Shown one piece after another: positions 13,597-22,109 of a DNA stretch of 27,546 nucleotides. The notes under the pieces were generated by a model. It had not been told where the DNA came from. It saw only the letters and a list, made by a program, of their open reading frames with translations, and did no database searches. The stretch's first letter is position 1. Every line of letters starts with the position of its first letter. Source of the DNA: UBA8522 sp049287565 (lineage in GTDB: Bacteria; Acidobacteriota; Aminicenantia; Aminicenantales; UBA8522). The stretch spans positions 1-27,546 of the forward strand of contig JBAQGA010000007.1 in the NCBI GenBank assembly GCA_049287565.1, given 5' to 3'. The position numbers and the translations under genes are program-made.

Positions 13597-15903
13597 TCAG
13601 ATCCGTATATCTTGAACACTGCCATCGAACACGACAGTTTTCTTTGTCTTTTCTCCTGCGACACGCACTTCAAACGTCCGCGGGACCGGTGGAAGCAGGA
13701 GCGATCCACGGGCCATGCGAAGGGTCAATCTGCGCTCGGCATTTCGCCAGCCCATCTCGATCCACATCCTCTTGCCCTTCTTGTAAGCGAACGTCTTTCC
13801 GTCATCCTCATAGAGAGTGGATGAACCGTCGGCTCCGGGATAGATAACCAAAGTCAAGGGTGCATCCACCGGCTCATCCGCATACTGTTTCACAGGACCG
13901 AGAGGCAGAACCGTTCCCGCCCGGACATGCAGCGGCATGGTTTCGAGATCGACTTTGCGATCGATTTCGCGGCCTCCCTCCACACGGGCTTCGGTCCAGA
14001 AGTCAAACCACACACCGCGCGGCAAAACCAGACGGCGGATCGAGGCTCCCTTTTCAACGACCGGCGACACCAACAGGTCCCGGCCCCATAGGTATTGATC
14101 GCCCCGTGCAACCGCTGCCGGATCATCGGGCTGGTGCAGCCAGAGCGCGCGCATCATCGGTAGGCCTGTGTCGCAGCATTCTTGTGCGGCCGTATAGGTA
14201 TAGGGCAGCAGCCGGTATCGAAGTTCGAGATATTTCTTCAGAATCGGCTCGACCTGAGGATTCTTAAACTCCGCGGGATCCGGATTGAAGGTTTCGGTCT
14301 CTTTGGGACCCCCATCGCCTCCGTCCCAGCCCCATGGAAGCCTCAGGTGCCAGTGTCGGCCGTGCGCCCGGAATGAGGGACAGAAGGCACCGAACTGAAA
14401 CCAGCGGACATGCAGTTCGCCCGTGTATTCCGATGTGGGTATGAATCCTCCGATGTCGGTTCCCCAGAAGGGAATGCCGGAAAGGCCGGCGTTGACGGCT
14501 ACGGGCACATGCGATCGAAGCGTTTCCCAGCGCGACTGGACATCACCGGACCAGAGGAACGCAGCATACCGCTGCATGCCGGCATAGCCGTTGCGGTGCA
14601 AAGCAAAAGGCCGTTCGTCCGGACGCCACAGCCGGGATCCCTCCCAGTACATCCGATTGCGGTTCAGCCGGGATGCTGCATCAAGGCCGTCTCCTTGATC
14701 CGGCCAGAAACCATCGATGCCGACCTCGAAAAGGGGTTTATGATAAGGCCAATAGCAGGGAACGCTACGGTCTGGAGGCCATCGATCATCTTCTGTCCGT
14801 CCGCTGGGAACCGCGTCCTTAGGATCGCATTGTTCATGCACGGTTCCCGTGAGCCTGCAGCCTTCAATAACGATGTGGAGCACGACCCGGAAGTGCTGGT
14901 TGTGCAGCTTGTCGATCATACCTTTCGGGTCCGGGAAGTTGCCCTCATGCCACGTGAACTCACCGTTGCGTGTGTTCCATCCGGACGGGCAAAACTCCGT
15001 GCCCAGATAGATCAATGCATCGCACGGTAGTCTCTTTTCCCGCATTGTGTTGGCGACAGCCAAGATCTCTGCCGGGCCTTCGAGTGTCCGATGCGACTGC
15101 ATATAGCCGAACGTCCAGAGTGCCGGAAGTTCAGGTAAACCAGTGATGCGCGCGTATTCCCGCAGGATTTCCTTTGGATCGGATGAAGTCACAACAAAAA
15201 CATCCAAAGGAAGTCCGTCACCGAACGGAGTGATTCTCCCTTCGGATCCGGTGAAGTCGAACGAACCCAAGGGATAATGGATGAACATGCCCCACCCGTC
15301 GGTGCCCACAAGCCACTGGATCGGAACACGGCCGCCGTGGGTGGCGAGCTTATAGCCTCTTTGTCCGCTGCGCATTCTGTCCACAGTCCCCTTGCGATCG
15401 AACTGCGGCCCTCCTTGCCCGAGTCCGAGCAGAGGCCCCTGGCTCAGCAGGAAGCTCATGCCGGGCTCCTGCTTATCGAGCGTCAGCTTTTGGACTGTCC
15501 GGCCCGAAGGCGTCTCGATATGCAGCGTTGGGGGCTCAGGCGTGAACCGCACCACCAGTCCTCCTGCGTTTACGGGATGGAAGGTTTCGCGTTCCCGGTG
15601 CTGTCCAAGCGGTTGCCCCGTGCTCTCGCTTCCCAGGGCGCCATCCGCCGGAAGAGCGGGCGTGTTTCCTTTCTCGATAGGCTGCACAGTGATGCGGACC
15701 GTCGAAGGGCTCAAAGTACAGACGCCTATTTCTACAGGCGTGCCGGCCACAATGATATCCTGGGATCGACCTCTGAAAATATGATTCATCAGTAAAACAC
15801 CAGCGCCTCCAATGCCCAGCCGCTTCAACGCATCACGGCGGGAAACCGGTTCCTGGACCCGATGTTCGTCGTAGGTTGAATAATTGTTATGTTTGTTTTT
15901 CAT
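13597..15903 (-). CDS. Tat-exported glycoside hydrolase family 31 enzyme, 768 aa
   Basis: The N-terminus holds a twin-arginine signal (SRRDALKRLGIGGAGVLL, residues 21-38). The GH31 N-terminal beta-sandwich (about 50-245) precedes the TIM barrel. The nucleophile region is GIDGFWPDQGDG (D402, in place of the common WxDMNE), the acid/base is expected in WSGD (D454), and the substrate-binding block is FWGTDIGGF (D483); HWHLRLPWGWD (517-527) is also typical. A proximal C-terminal beta-domain ends the protein. GH31 members hydrolyse alpha-glucosides, alpha-xylosides and related bonds; the substrate here is unknown. The unusual PDQGDG points to a divergent subgroup. It converges with the plus-strand block; AAGGGTG precedes the start. 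Confidence 0.92.
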   Translation of the reverse strand: MKNKHNNYSTYDEHRVQEPVSRRDALKRLGIGGAGVLLMNHIFRGRSQDIIVAGTPVEIGVCTLSPSTVRITVQPIEKGNTPALPADGALGSESTGQPLGQHRERETFHPVNAGGLVVRFTPEPPTLHIETPSGRTVQKLTLDKQEPGMSFLLSQGPLLGLGQGGPQFDRKGTVDRMRSGQRGYKLATHGGRVPIQWLVGTDGWGMFIHYPLGSFDFTGSEGRITPFGDGLPLDVFVVTSSDPKEILREYARITGLPELPALWTFGYMQSHRTLEGPAEILAVANTMREKRLPCDALIYLGTEFCPSGWNTRNGEFTWHEGNFPDPKGMIDKLHNQHFRVVLHIVIEGCRLTGTVHEQCDPKDAVPSGRTEDDRWPPDRSVPCYWPYHKPLFEVGIDGFWPDQGDGLDAASRLNRNRMYWEGSRLWRPDERPFALHRNGYAGMQRYAAFLWSGDVQSRWETLRSHVPVAVNAGLSGIPFWGTDIGGFIPTSEYTGELHVRWFQFGAFCPSFRAHGRHWHLRLPWGWDGGDGGPKETETFNPDPAEFKNPQVEPILKKYLELRYRLLPYTYTAAQECCDTGLPMMRALWLHQPDDPAAVARGDQYLWGRDLLVSPVVEKGASIRRLVLPRGVWFDFWTEARVEGGREIDRKVDLETMPLHVRAGTVLPLGPVKQYADEPVDAPLTLVIYPGADGSSTLYEDDGKTFAYKKGKRMWIEMGWRNAERRLTLRMARGSLLLPPVPRTFEVRVAGEKTKKTVVFDGSVQDIRI

Positions 15904-16031
15904 GGTTCACCCTTTTATTTCATGGTTGAAAGATGAGAGTTCGACACGACTCCACTCTGGGATGTTCCGACTCTTGAGCGAATCGAGGCAGAACCATTCG
16001 TAACTATGGATCAAACAGGACAATTCTGATT

Positions 16032-17096
16032 CTAAAGCTTTAGAAACATCCCCTCCTTGGAGTAAGGCACACTGCCCATTAGTACGCCCTTACTCTTGGT
16101 GATCAGCAGGCAATCGCTGGGATTGTGGACGAAATCGCTGGCCGGATCGAAATGCCCCGTCTCCACACTAAGGGAATTATTCTGCTTTTTCTCGATGAGG
16201 TCCGGGTGGCTCTCCTTGAAGTTGTAGAAGACATCGAGGGGAATCCTGTGGCTGGAAGGATAGACGCGGGAGAGGAGGTCGTAGAGCGTCGCGTCGTATG
16301 TGCGCAGATCCAGAGGGCTGTAGACCACCTTATCTCCGTCTTTGTACTCATAGTTGGACCAGAACCAGAACTGAGTTCCCTCGGCGAAATATTCTCCTGA
16401 ATTGGTCGAGGCGTATTGACCTTTCCAGAGGCCGAGAGCCATGGCATCGGCATAGGCCTGATCGATCAAATCGGCGAGTTCAGGATCGCACGCCCTTATG
16501 CCTTTGTGCACGGCATGGGCGAACTCATGGACGAGGATATGTTCGCCGAAATAGCGTGTTCCGGGTATGCCCAGCAGGTTTTCCTCACCGCATGTCGTGT
16601 AAACTCCGCCCAGTCCCCTGGCCCGCATGTTCCAGTACTCTTGATCGGTCATTTTTTGAATCTTCTCGTATTCCGCGATTTCCTTGGCCGTCAGGCGCCT
16701 GTCTCCGAAGGCGGGCTTTTTCAGGTTTTTGTATTCCGGAATATCCGACATCTTCTGAGCATGGCCGATGATCCCGACTTTCTGACCGGATCGAATCAGT
16801 GTTCGCCGGATATCCGGCCTCTCGGAAAGCATGTGGAGGATGATATCCCGGGCAATGAGAAGGGCCGTGTCTGAAACGGCTGCTGAAGCGATCACAGGAA
16901 TACCCATGGCGTCAAGGTATTTTTCGTAAAAGGGGTCCAGCATGAGCTTGCTGGGCGGTTTTGAGATCAGTTCCTCGCTGATGGTTTTAACCAGGGCGGT
17001 TTCCCTTGGATCCCGGGATTCCTGGGTCGGCTGGACAGCGGGCGCAAGCAAAATCGTGATCACGACGACCAGTAGAATACGATTGGAATGCTGCAT
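16032..17096 (-). CDS. Putative exported zinc metallopeptidase (gluzincin-like), 354 aa
   Basis: AAAGGAG precedes the ATG and residues 1-23 form a signal peptide (MQHSNRILLVVVITILLAPA...). The key motif is HEFAH (H190-E191...H194), a HEXXH zinc site. Downstream SGEYFAEGTQFWF (about 233-245) could supply a third ligand Glu (E235 or E239), the arrangement of gluzincins and of anthrax-lethal-factor-like peptidases. The spacing of about 41-45 residues after HEXXH agrees with that idea. I know similar exported proteins only as uncharacterised. It begins 25 bp after the M24 peptidase gene ends, so the two are almost certainly one operon. Zinc binding is fairly safe; substrate is unknown. Confidence 0.8.
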   Translation of the reverse strand: MQHSNRILLVVVITILLAPAVQPTQESRDPRETALVKTISEELISKPPSKLMLDPFYEKYLDAMGIPVIASAAVSDTALLIARDIILHMLSERPDIRRTLIRSGQKVGIIGHAQKMSDIPEYKNLKKPAFGDRRLTAKEIAEYEKIQKMTDQEYWNMRARGLGGVYTTCGEENLLGIPGTRYFGEHILVHEFAHAVHKGIRACDPELADLIDQAYADAMALGLWKGQYASTNSGEYFAEGTQFWFWSNYEYKDGDKVVYSPLDLRTYDATLYDLLSRVYPSSHRIPLDVFYNFKESHPDLIEKKQNNSLSVETGHFDPASDFVHNPSDCLLITKSKGVLMGSVPYSKEGMFLKL

Positions 17097-17120
17097 GAAT
17101 AATCTCCTTTCCTGTCATTC

Positions 17121-18395
17121 TCAGGCGAAGGGCTGGTCGATGGAAGGGCTCGGCTGGGAGAAATATTTTGGGCCGTCCGGTGTGATGTGGAAGCAATCTT
17201 CCAGCCGGATACCGAATTCGTCCGGTATGACCAACATGGGTTCGTTGCTGAAGCACATTCCGACTTCCATGGGGCGCTTGTTTCCTTTGACCAGGTTGAT
17301 CCACTCGTGTCCGTCCAGGCCGATTCCGTGGCCTGTGCGGTGGGGGCAGCCGGGAAGCTTATAGCCTCCGGGTAAACCATGATCGGCGTAGACTTGGCGG
17401 GCGGCGGCGTCCGCATCTTCGCAGGGAACACCCACTCCGGCTTTGGCGAAGACTGCGCTCTGGGCTTTTTTCATCAAATTCCAGGCGTCCCGCTGCTTCG
17501 AGGTGGGTTCCCCGAAGACGATGGTGCGGCTGATGTCGGAGCGGTAGCCGTCCACGCTGCACCCGCCGTCCATGAGAATGATGTCACCCTCCTTGACTTC
17601 GATCCGTTTGATGCTCCCATGGGGATTGGCCGAAGCTTCGGCAATCTGGGCCCCGATGCTGCCGGATGCCCCCAGAGCCGTATGGGCCTGCGAGGCAATG
17701 GCTCTGATGTCGTCGCCCGTCATCCCCTTCTCGATTTTGGCCACGGTTACCTTATAGGCCGCGATGGTGATATCTGATGCTTTTTGCATGAGGGCGATCT
17801 CAGCCGGGGATTTGATCACCCGGCATTCGATGGTCACGGGATCTGCGCTGACATAGTCCAGGTACGGTGCTTCTTTCCGGATTCCGTCGAACAGAAAGAA
17901 GCGGACCCGTTCTTCCATTCCGATCTTCCCGTCACGGATGCCAAGATCTCGGAACGCTTCGGCCACTCGCTTGTAAGGGCTCTCGTCTTCTTCCCAAAGG
18001 CGAATGTCATTCCCAAAGCGGATCTGCTCACGGGCCCGGCTTTCCTCGAATGCGGGGCAGACCCAGATAACATCTCCTTCGGCCGGGATGACGGCGGCGA
18101 ACATGCGCTCGCTGTTTCCCCACCGGACACCGCTGAAATAGAACAGGCTCGTCCCTGCCTCCAGATAGATGGCTTTGATGCCGGTGGAAGCCATGAGCCT
18201 CCGCGCTTTCTCAATCCGATCCCATCGTTCCTCATCTTTTATGGGGACCACATCGCCGGTCATTGTTTTGAGAGTGTCCGTCCGTCCGGCTCTGGTTGAC
18301 TCCCGATCGGCCGGGGGGACACATGCGCCTGCGAGTAGAGCCGTTCCAGCTGCCCCGGCCGAAAGCCTCAAAAATTCCCTTCGTTGAATATTCAT
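17121..18395 (-). CDS. M24 family Xaa-Pro aminopeptidase-like peptidase with Tat signal, 424 aa
   Basis: AAAGGAG precedes the ATG. The N-terminus MNIQRREFLRLSAGAAGTAL with following LAGAC is a twin-arginine signal, possibly lipidated at C25. Residues about 55-190 form the creatinase/prolidase N-terminal domain and 200-415 the pita-bread catalytic domain. All five dinuclear-metal ligands are visible: D276 (LMDGG), D287 (RSDISRT), H356 (TGHGIG), E385 (SNEP) and E399 (RLED). The family removes N-terminal residues before proline or splits Xaa-Pro dipeptides. Tat export fits folding with metal before secretion. It heads a two-gene operon with the HEXXH peptidase and complements the proline-directed S9 enzymes. 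Confidence 0.92.
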   Translation of the reverse strand: MNIQRREFLRLSAGAAGTALLAGACVPPADRESTRAGRTDTLKTMTGDVVPIKDEERWDRIEKARRLMASTGIKAIYLEAGTSLFYFSGVRWGNSERMFAAVIPAEGDVIWVCPAFEESRAREQIRFGNDIRLWEEDESPYKRVAEAFRDLGIRDGKIGMEERVRFFLFDGIRKEAPYLDYVSADPVTIECRVIKSPAEIALMQKASDITIAAYKVTVAKIEKGMTGDDIRAIASQAHTALGASGSIGAQIAEASANPHGSIKRIEVKEGDIILMDGGCSVDGYRSDISRTIVFGEPTSKQRDAWNLMKKAQSAVFAKAGVGVPCEDADAAARQVYADHGLPGGYKLPGCPHRTGHGIGLDGHEWINLVKGNKRPMEVGMCFSNEPMLVIPDEFGIRLEDCFHITPDGPKYFSQPSPSIDQPFA

Positions 18396-18645
18396 CCAAT
18401 TCTCCTTTGTCCGTTAAATGAAAGAACATTCAGAGAGATATGATATATTAAATATCAGTGCATTTCCATCCGGAATTATTTTGGCACTCTTTATCGCCCG
18501 GGACTCTTATCTTCTGGCATATCAAATCCGCCATTCGGCTCCTTTTTAAAGAGCCATGGCAGAGCTGTATGGAGTTCTAGAGCCGGCCGTAGGCCGTTTT
18601 TTGCCTTTGGCACTGCGAACAGGCTGAAAAGATTTTCTAAAAAGT
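18396..18645. other. Intergenic region between minus-strand genes
   Basis: About 250 bp. It holds an AT-rich stretch near 18440-18475 that probably contains the promoter of the M24 operon (exact boxes not clear), a GGCTC/GAGCC hairpin at about 18536-18555, and the plus-oriented terminator-like hairpin listed separately. Confidence 0.4.
18584..18602 (+). terminator. Terminator-like hairpin facing the plus direction
   Basis: CGGCC-GTA-GGCCG (18584-18596) followed by TTTTTT (18597-18602). No plus-strand gene ends here, so if functional it would stop antisense transcription running into the 3' end of the GWxTD gene. Confidence 0.35.
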
Positions 18646-19650
18646 TTATTTGACGGAGAAAACTCTCACCTTTTGCAATGTGGTCATACTTGTTCTGTTG
18701 GTCAGGGTGGCATAGATTTTATTTTCTCCCAGGGATAGGCTTGCGATGCCATCCTCCAAGGTGAAAATAATCTCTTGGTCCCAGTTTTTAGGCGGCCTCT
18801 CGTCAAGGTCCTTCTCTTCGATCCAGATCTCATAGGATTTTTCGCAAGTCCAGACTACGGTTCCGGCCGCATCATGGAGTTCCAGCAGAAGATCCATGAT
18901 GGTGAACATTGTCCCTTCCTGATCCTTGAGCAGGATGTTGACATAGGGGATGGAAATCTTCACCATCCCTTCAATCCGTCCGGAGGGCCGTCGTGTTGCG
19001 ATGACCTTCCAATCAAAATTGAACTTTTCCAGTTCGCCGGTGATGGTCTGTTGAGCCTTTTCTTGTTCTCGGTTGAGCTCATGCATGTAGTTGAGGTTAA
19101 AAGTCCGCAAGGAGGTCAGATCATAGGTCACCAATTTGTAAATCCCTGTGCTGTATCTATCCGTAAAGACCACAGGGAAATTCCCGTAATACCAGATTTC
19201 CTGGGATCTTCCATCAAGTTCTTGTGGAGAGGAGATGCGTTCTCTGGGGGGGCCGAACAGAATGAAAATCCGGCCCCGGTCGGTCAGCCAGCCGGGTATT
19301 CCTTCGCTTTTGAACAGTTCATCGGCTTCTTCCATCCGTTTATCAAATTCCATTTTGAACTCGTTTTCTTCTGTCTCGGGGTCCGGATCGCGCCGCCGCC
19401 AGAATTCCTCCTTGAATTCGTCTTTGTCCGAGTCTGGCAGATCCAGAAAGAGTTTTCGTTCTTCCGAGATGATGATGTATCTTACCCTGTTCAGCCAATC
19501 CGCGTTTTCAGGATTCAATTTGCGTTCCAGTTTGTAATAATAGCAGGAACTGCTGAAGAGCAAAGCAAACCCCATAAAAAACAGGATAAAATAAGTCGTT
19601 ACAGAAGATTCTTTGGCGGATCGAACTCCTCGGCACACCGGGATATTCAT
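18646..19650 (-). CDS. GWxTD domain-containing exported protein, 334 aa
   Basis: A hydrophobic N-terminal segment (about residues 18-34, YFILFFMGFALLF) ends in SSSC (C36), so the protein is exported and possibly a lipoprotein. The diagnostic GWLTDRGRIFILFGPP (about 120-135) follows an acidic, Arg-rich helical stretch (FWRRRDPDPETEENEFKMEF), the standard layout of the GWxTD domain. The C-terminal 130 residues are beta-rich. The function of GWxTD proteins is not established. No clear Shine-Dalgarno precedes the ATG at 19650; a 16-bp palindrome sits there instead. It lies 132 bp after the S9 peptidase gene and may belong to the same transcription unit. Confidence 0.85.
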   Translation of the reverse strand: MNIPVCRGVRSAKESSVTTYFILFFMGFALLFSSSCYYYKLERKLNPENADWLNRVRYIIISEERKLFLDLPDSDKDEFKEEFWRRRDPDPETEENEFKMEFDKRMEEADELFKSEGIPGWLTDRGRIFILFGPPRERISSPQELDGRSQEIWYYGNFPVVFTDRYSTGIYKLVTYDLTSLRTFNLNYMHELNREQEKAQQTITGELEKFNFDWKVIATRRPSGRIEGMVKISIPYVNILLKDQEGTMFTIMDLLLELHDAAGTVVWTCEKSYEIWIEEKDLDERPPKNWDQEIIFTLEDGIASLSLGENKIYATLTNRTSMTTLQKVRVFSVK

Positions 19651-19664
19651 GGTTTTCTTGTTTG

Positions 19665-19680
19665 AGTTCCGGCCGGAACT
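19665..19680. promoter_or_regulatory. Perfect 16-bp palindrome upstream of the GWxTD gene
   Basis: AGTTCCGGCCGGAACT is self-complementary over all 16 bp and lies 15 nt before the start codon at 19650. It could be an operator for a dimeric repressor, or an RNA hairpin affecting translation. The sequence is direct; the role is inference. Confidence 0.4.
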
Positions 19681-19782
19681 TTAGCCGGCGGTCTTATTGG
19701 CGGCCTCACCTGATATCTGTCTGCATTTTCCTCATTCCGGTTTTTTCCGCACTCGCTGAACAATTATAGCACACAGTCCTGC

Positions 19783-22062
19783 TTATTTTTGCTCCTCGAT
19801 CTCATTCCAGTGGGGAGGCATGATGCCGTGCAGGTGCTGGACGAAGAAGTCAAGCAGCTTTCGCTGGCCGTAATCTCCACCCATGCCGTGACTCCCTCCG
19901 GGAATGACCAATAGGTCAAAGGTTTTATTCGCCTTGATCAGGGCATTGACGACCTGCATGGTCGAGGCCGGATCGACATTCGTATCCAGCTCGCCGACGA
20001 TCAGGAGGAGATTCCCTTTGAGCCGGGAAGCATTGTCAACATTAGAGGATGCGGCATATTCCGGGCCGATCGGCCAGCCCATCCACTGCTCGTTCCACCA
20101 GATTTTATCCATCCGGTTGTCGTGGCAGCCGCAGGAAGACACGCCGGCTTTATAAAATTCTGGGTGAAAGAGAAGTCCTCCCAGAGCGTTCTGGCCGCCG
20201 GCAGAGACGCCGTAGATTCCCACCCGTGTGATGTCATAGTAGGGATATTTTGCGGCCACGGCCTGGTGCCAGAGAATCCGGTCCGGAAAGCCCGCATCGC
20301 CGAGGTTCTTGAAGCAGACATCGTGGAAGGCCTTGGAACGGTTGCTGGTGCCCATGCCGTCGATCTGGACGACGATGAATCCCATCTCGGCCAGCGGTTG
20401 CATGCGGTTGCAGGCACTGAATGTTTTGGGCACAAAGGACCCCTGCGGCCCGGCATAGATGGATTCCACCACAGGGTACTTTTTTCCGGGATCGAAATTC
20501 ATGGGCCGGTTGATGATCCCCCAGATGTCGGTTGTGCCGTCACGGCCCTTGGCAACGAAAACCTCGGGCGCTTTCCAGCCGGCGCTGATGAGTTCCCGGA
20601 TGTCCGGCTTTTCCACCTGCATCAAGACTTTTCGATCGGATGTGCGGCGGAGCTCCATGACGGGAGGAGCATCAACGCGTGACCATGTGTCCACATAATA
20701 GGCCGTGTCCGTAGAGAACACAACGGAATGGCTGTAATCACCGTCAGTGAGGGGAGTGAGACCCGTCCCGTCGAAGTTGATCCGGTAATAGTGGACGAAA
20801 TAGGGATCCTGGCCTTCATGCATTCCGCTCGACTCGAAATAGATCTGGCGGGCCTCCTCATCGACTTTTTCCACGTTTCGGACAACCCATTCGCCTTTGG
20901 TGATCTGGTTCTTGACCGTACCGGTTTCCCCGTCGTAGAGATAAAGATGGTTCCAGCCGTCCCGCTCGGACATCCATATGACCTCTTTTCCGTCCTGAAC
21001 ATCCAAGCGGTATTTTTTGTCGGAATAGCAAAAAAACGTCTCCGCCTCTTCACTGATGACGGTGCGTGATTTTCCGGTGGATGCATCGATCTCAATGATC
21101 CTGTAAACCTGATGGCCGCGCTGGTTGTACTCGAAGGTGAAGGCTCTACTGTCCTTTCTCCAGACCGGTTCTGATAGGCTGGAAGGATTGGGGAAAAGAG
21201 CGTTGTCTATGTCGACCTGTTTTTTGGCCTCGATGAGGAAAAGCACGGGCTGTTCGACATCGAGTGCATCGCCCGGCTTGGCGTATTCCATCTTGTGGTA
21301 CTTTGGCTGGAGCTGGTCGGCCGGGGATGATTCGACATACTGGATGATCCGATGGTAACCGCGACGGAGGCGGTAGGCCGCCAGCTTTTTCGAATCCGGC
21401 GACCAGGCGATAGAGGTGTACGTATAGTAATTCCCCTCAGAGCCGTCAAAGCTCAATGCGGCTTCCTCTTTTTTCTCTTTGGACCGGATGTAAACATTGT
21501 AATTCTTGATGAAAGCCTCCATCTTGCCGTCTGGAGAAGCCTTGGCTTCTTCAGAGGCAGCCTGCGGGACGGGCCCTCGTTCCCACATCGAGAATCCTCC
21601 CCTGAACCTCCGGCGCTCAGCAGGCCCGACTTTCTTGCACTCATATGTTGTCAGGTCACAGGCATATTTCCATTCTCCGATGTCACATTCGATTGACTTC
21701 TCGTTGTCCACAAACTTTATGAACATAAAAGGCAGCTTTTTAGGGTCGACCTTGTCTTCCAGCACCGGGGCCAATGCAGCCGCCAGCCTCTCATGGTCAA
21801 AAGCGATTTTCTTTTTCAGGGTGGCTGCATCGACGAGGTTAAACTCGAATCCGTCCTTAACCGACTTCCTGTACCAGAAGCGGCTTGTTTTCTCAATCCA
21901 GGCGGGACGCTCCGGCATGTTCGGGACCAGATTTGTGAGATTATCTCGCAAACCGAAGGCCCGCTCATAATCGGCCTGGGTTCCCTGGGCGGGGAGAAAG
22001 GCCGGTCCAAGCATCAAAAATAAGATAAAGATGGCAGCCACGCGAAAACTCCGACGGTTCAT
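19783..22062 (-). CDS. Exported S9 family (dipeptidyl-peptidase IV / prolyl oligopeptidase type) serine peptidase, 759 aa
   Basis: The start is the ATG at 22062: GAAAGGAGGCGG lies just before it, and an in-frame ATG 18 nt further upstream overlaps that Shine-Dalgarno. A signal peptide (MNRRSFRVAAIFILFLMLGPAFLPA) precedes a DPP-IV-type propeller domain. The catalytic triad is S620 in YGVSAGGQ, D693 in GELDTNVDP and H725 in GGSHGMGG. It is the paralogue of the enzyme at 10737-13010, with long near-identical blocks in the hydrolase domain (WWNEQWMGWP, NVDPASTMQVV). It starts 47 bp after the 1068-aa propeller gene ends, a strong sign of one operon. Extracytoplasmic peptide cleavage is expected; exact specificity is unknown. 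Confidence 0.92.
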   Translation of the reverse strand: MNRRSFRVAAIFILFLMLGPAFLPAQGTQADYERAFGLRDNLTNLVPNMPERPAWIEKTSRFWYRKSVKDGFEFNLVDAATLKKKIAFDHERLAAALAPVLEDKVDPKKLPFMFIKFVDNEKSIECDIGEWKYACDLTTYECKKVGPAERRRFRGGFSMWERGPVPQAASEEAKASPDGKMEAFIKNYNVYIRSKEKKEEAALSFDGSEGNYYTYTSIAWSPDSKKLAAYRLRRGYHRIIQYVESSPADQLQPKYHKMEYAKPGDALDVEQPVLFLIEAKKQVDIDNALFPNPSSLSEPVWRKDSRAFTFEYNQRGHQVYRIIEIDASTGKSRTVISEEAETFFCYSDKKYRLDVQDGKEVIWMSERDGWNHLYLYDGETGTVKNQITKGEWVVRNVEKVDEEARQIYFESSGMHEGQDPYFVHYYRINFDGTGLTPLTDGDYSHSVVFSTDTAYYVDTWSRVDAPPVMELRRTSDRKVLMQVEKPDIRELISAGWKAPEVFVAKGRDGTTDIWGIINRPMNFDPGKKYPVVESIYAGPQGSFVPKTFSACNRMQPLAEMGFIVVQIDGMGTSNRSKAFHDVCFKNLGDAGFPDRILWHQAVAAKYPYYDITRVGIYGVSAGGQNALGGLLFHPEFYKAGVSSCGCHDNRMDKIWWNEQWMGWPIGPEYAASSNVDNASRLKGNLLLIVGELDTNVDPASTMQVVNALIKANKTFDLLVIPGGSHGMGGDYGQRKLLDFFVQHLHGIMPPHWNEIEEQK

Positions 22063-22109
22063 TATTCCGCCTCCTTTCATTTCATTTCAGAAAAAATAAT
22101 TCCGTCGCT

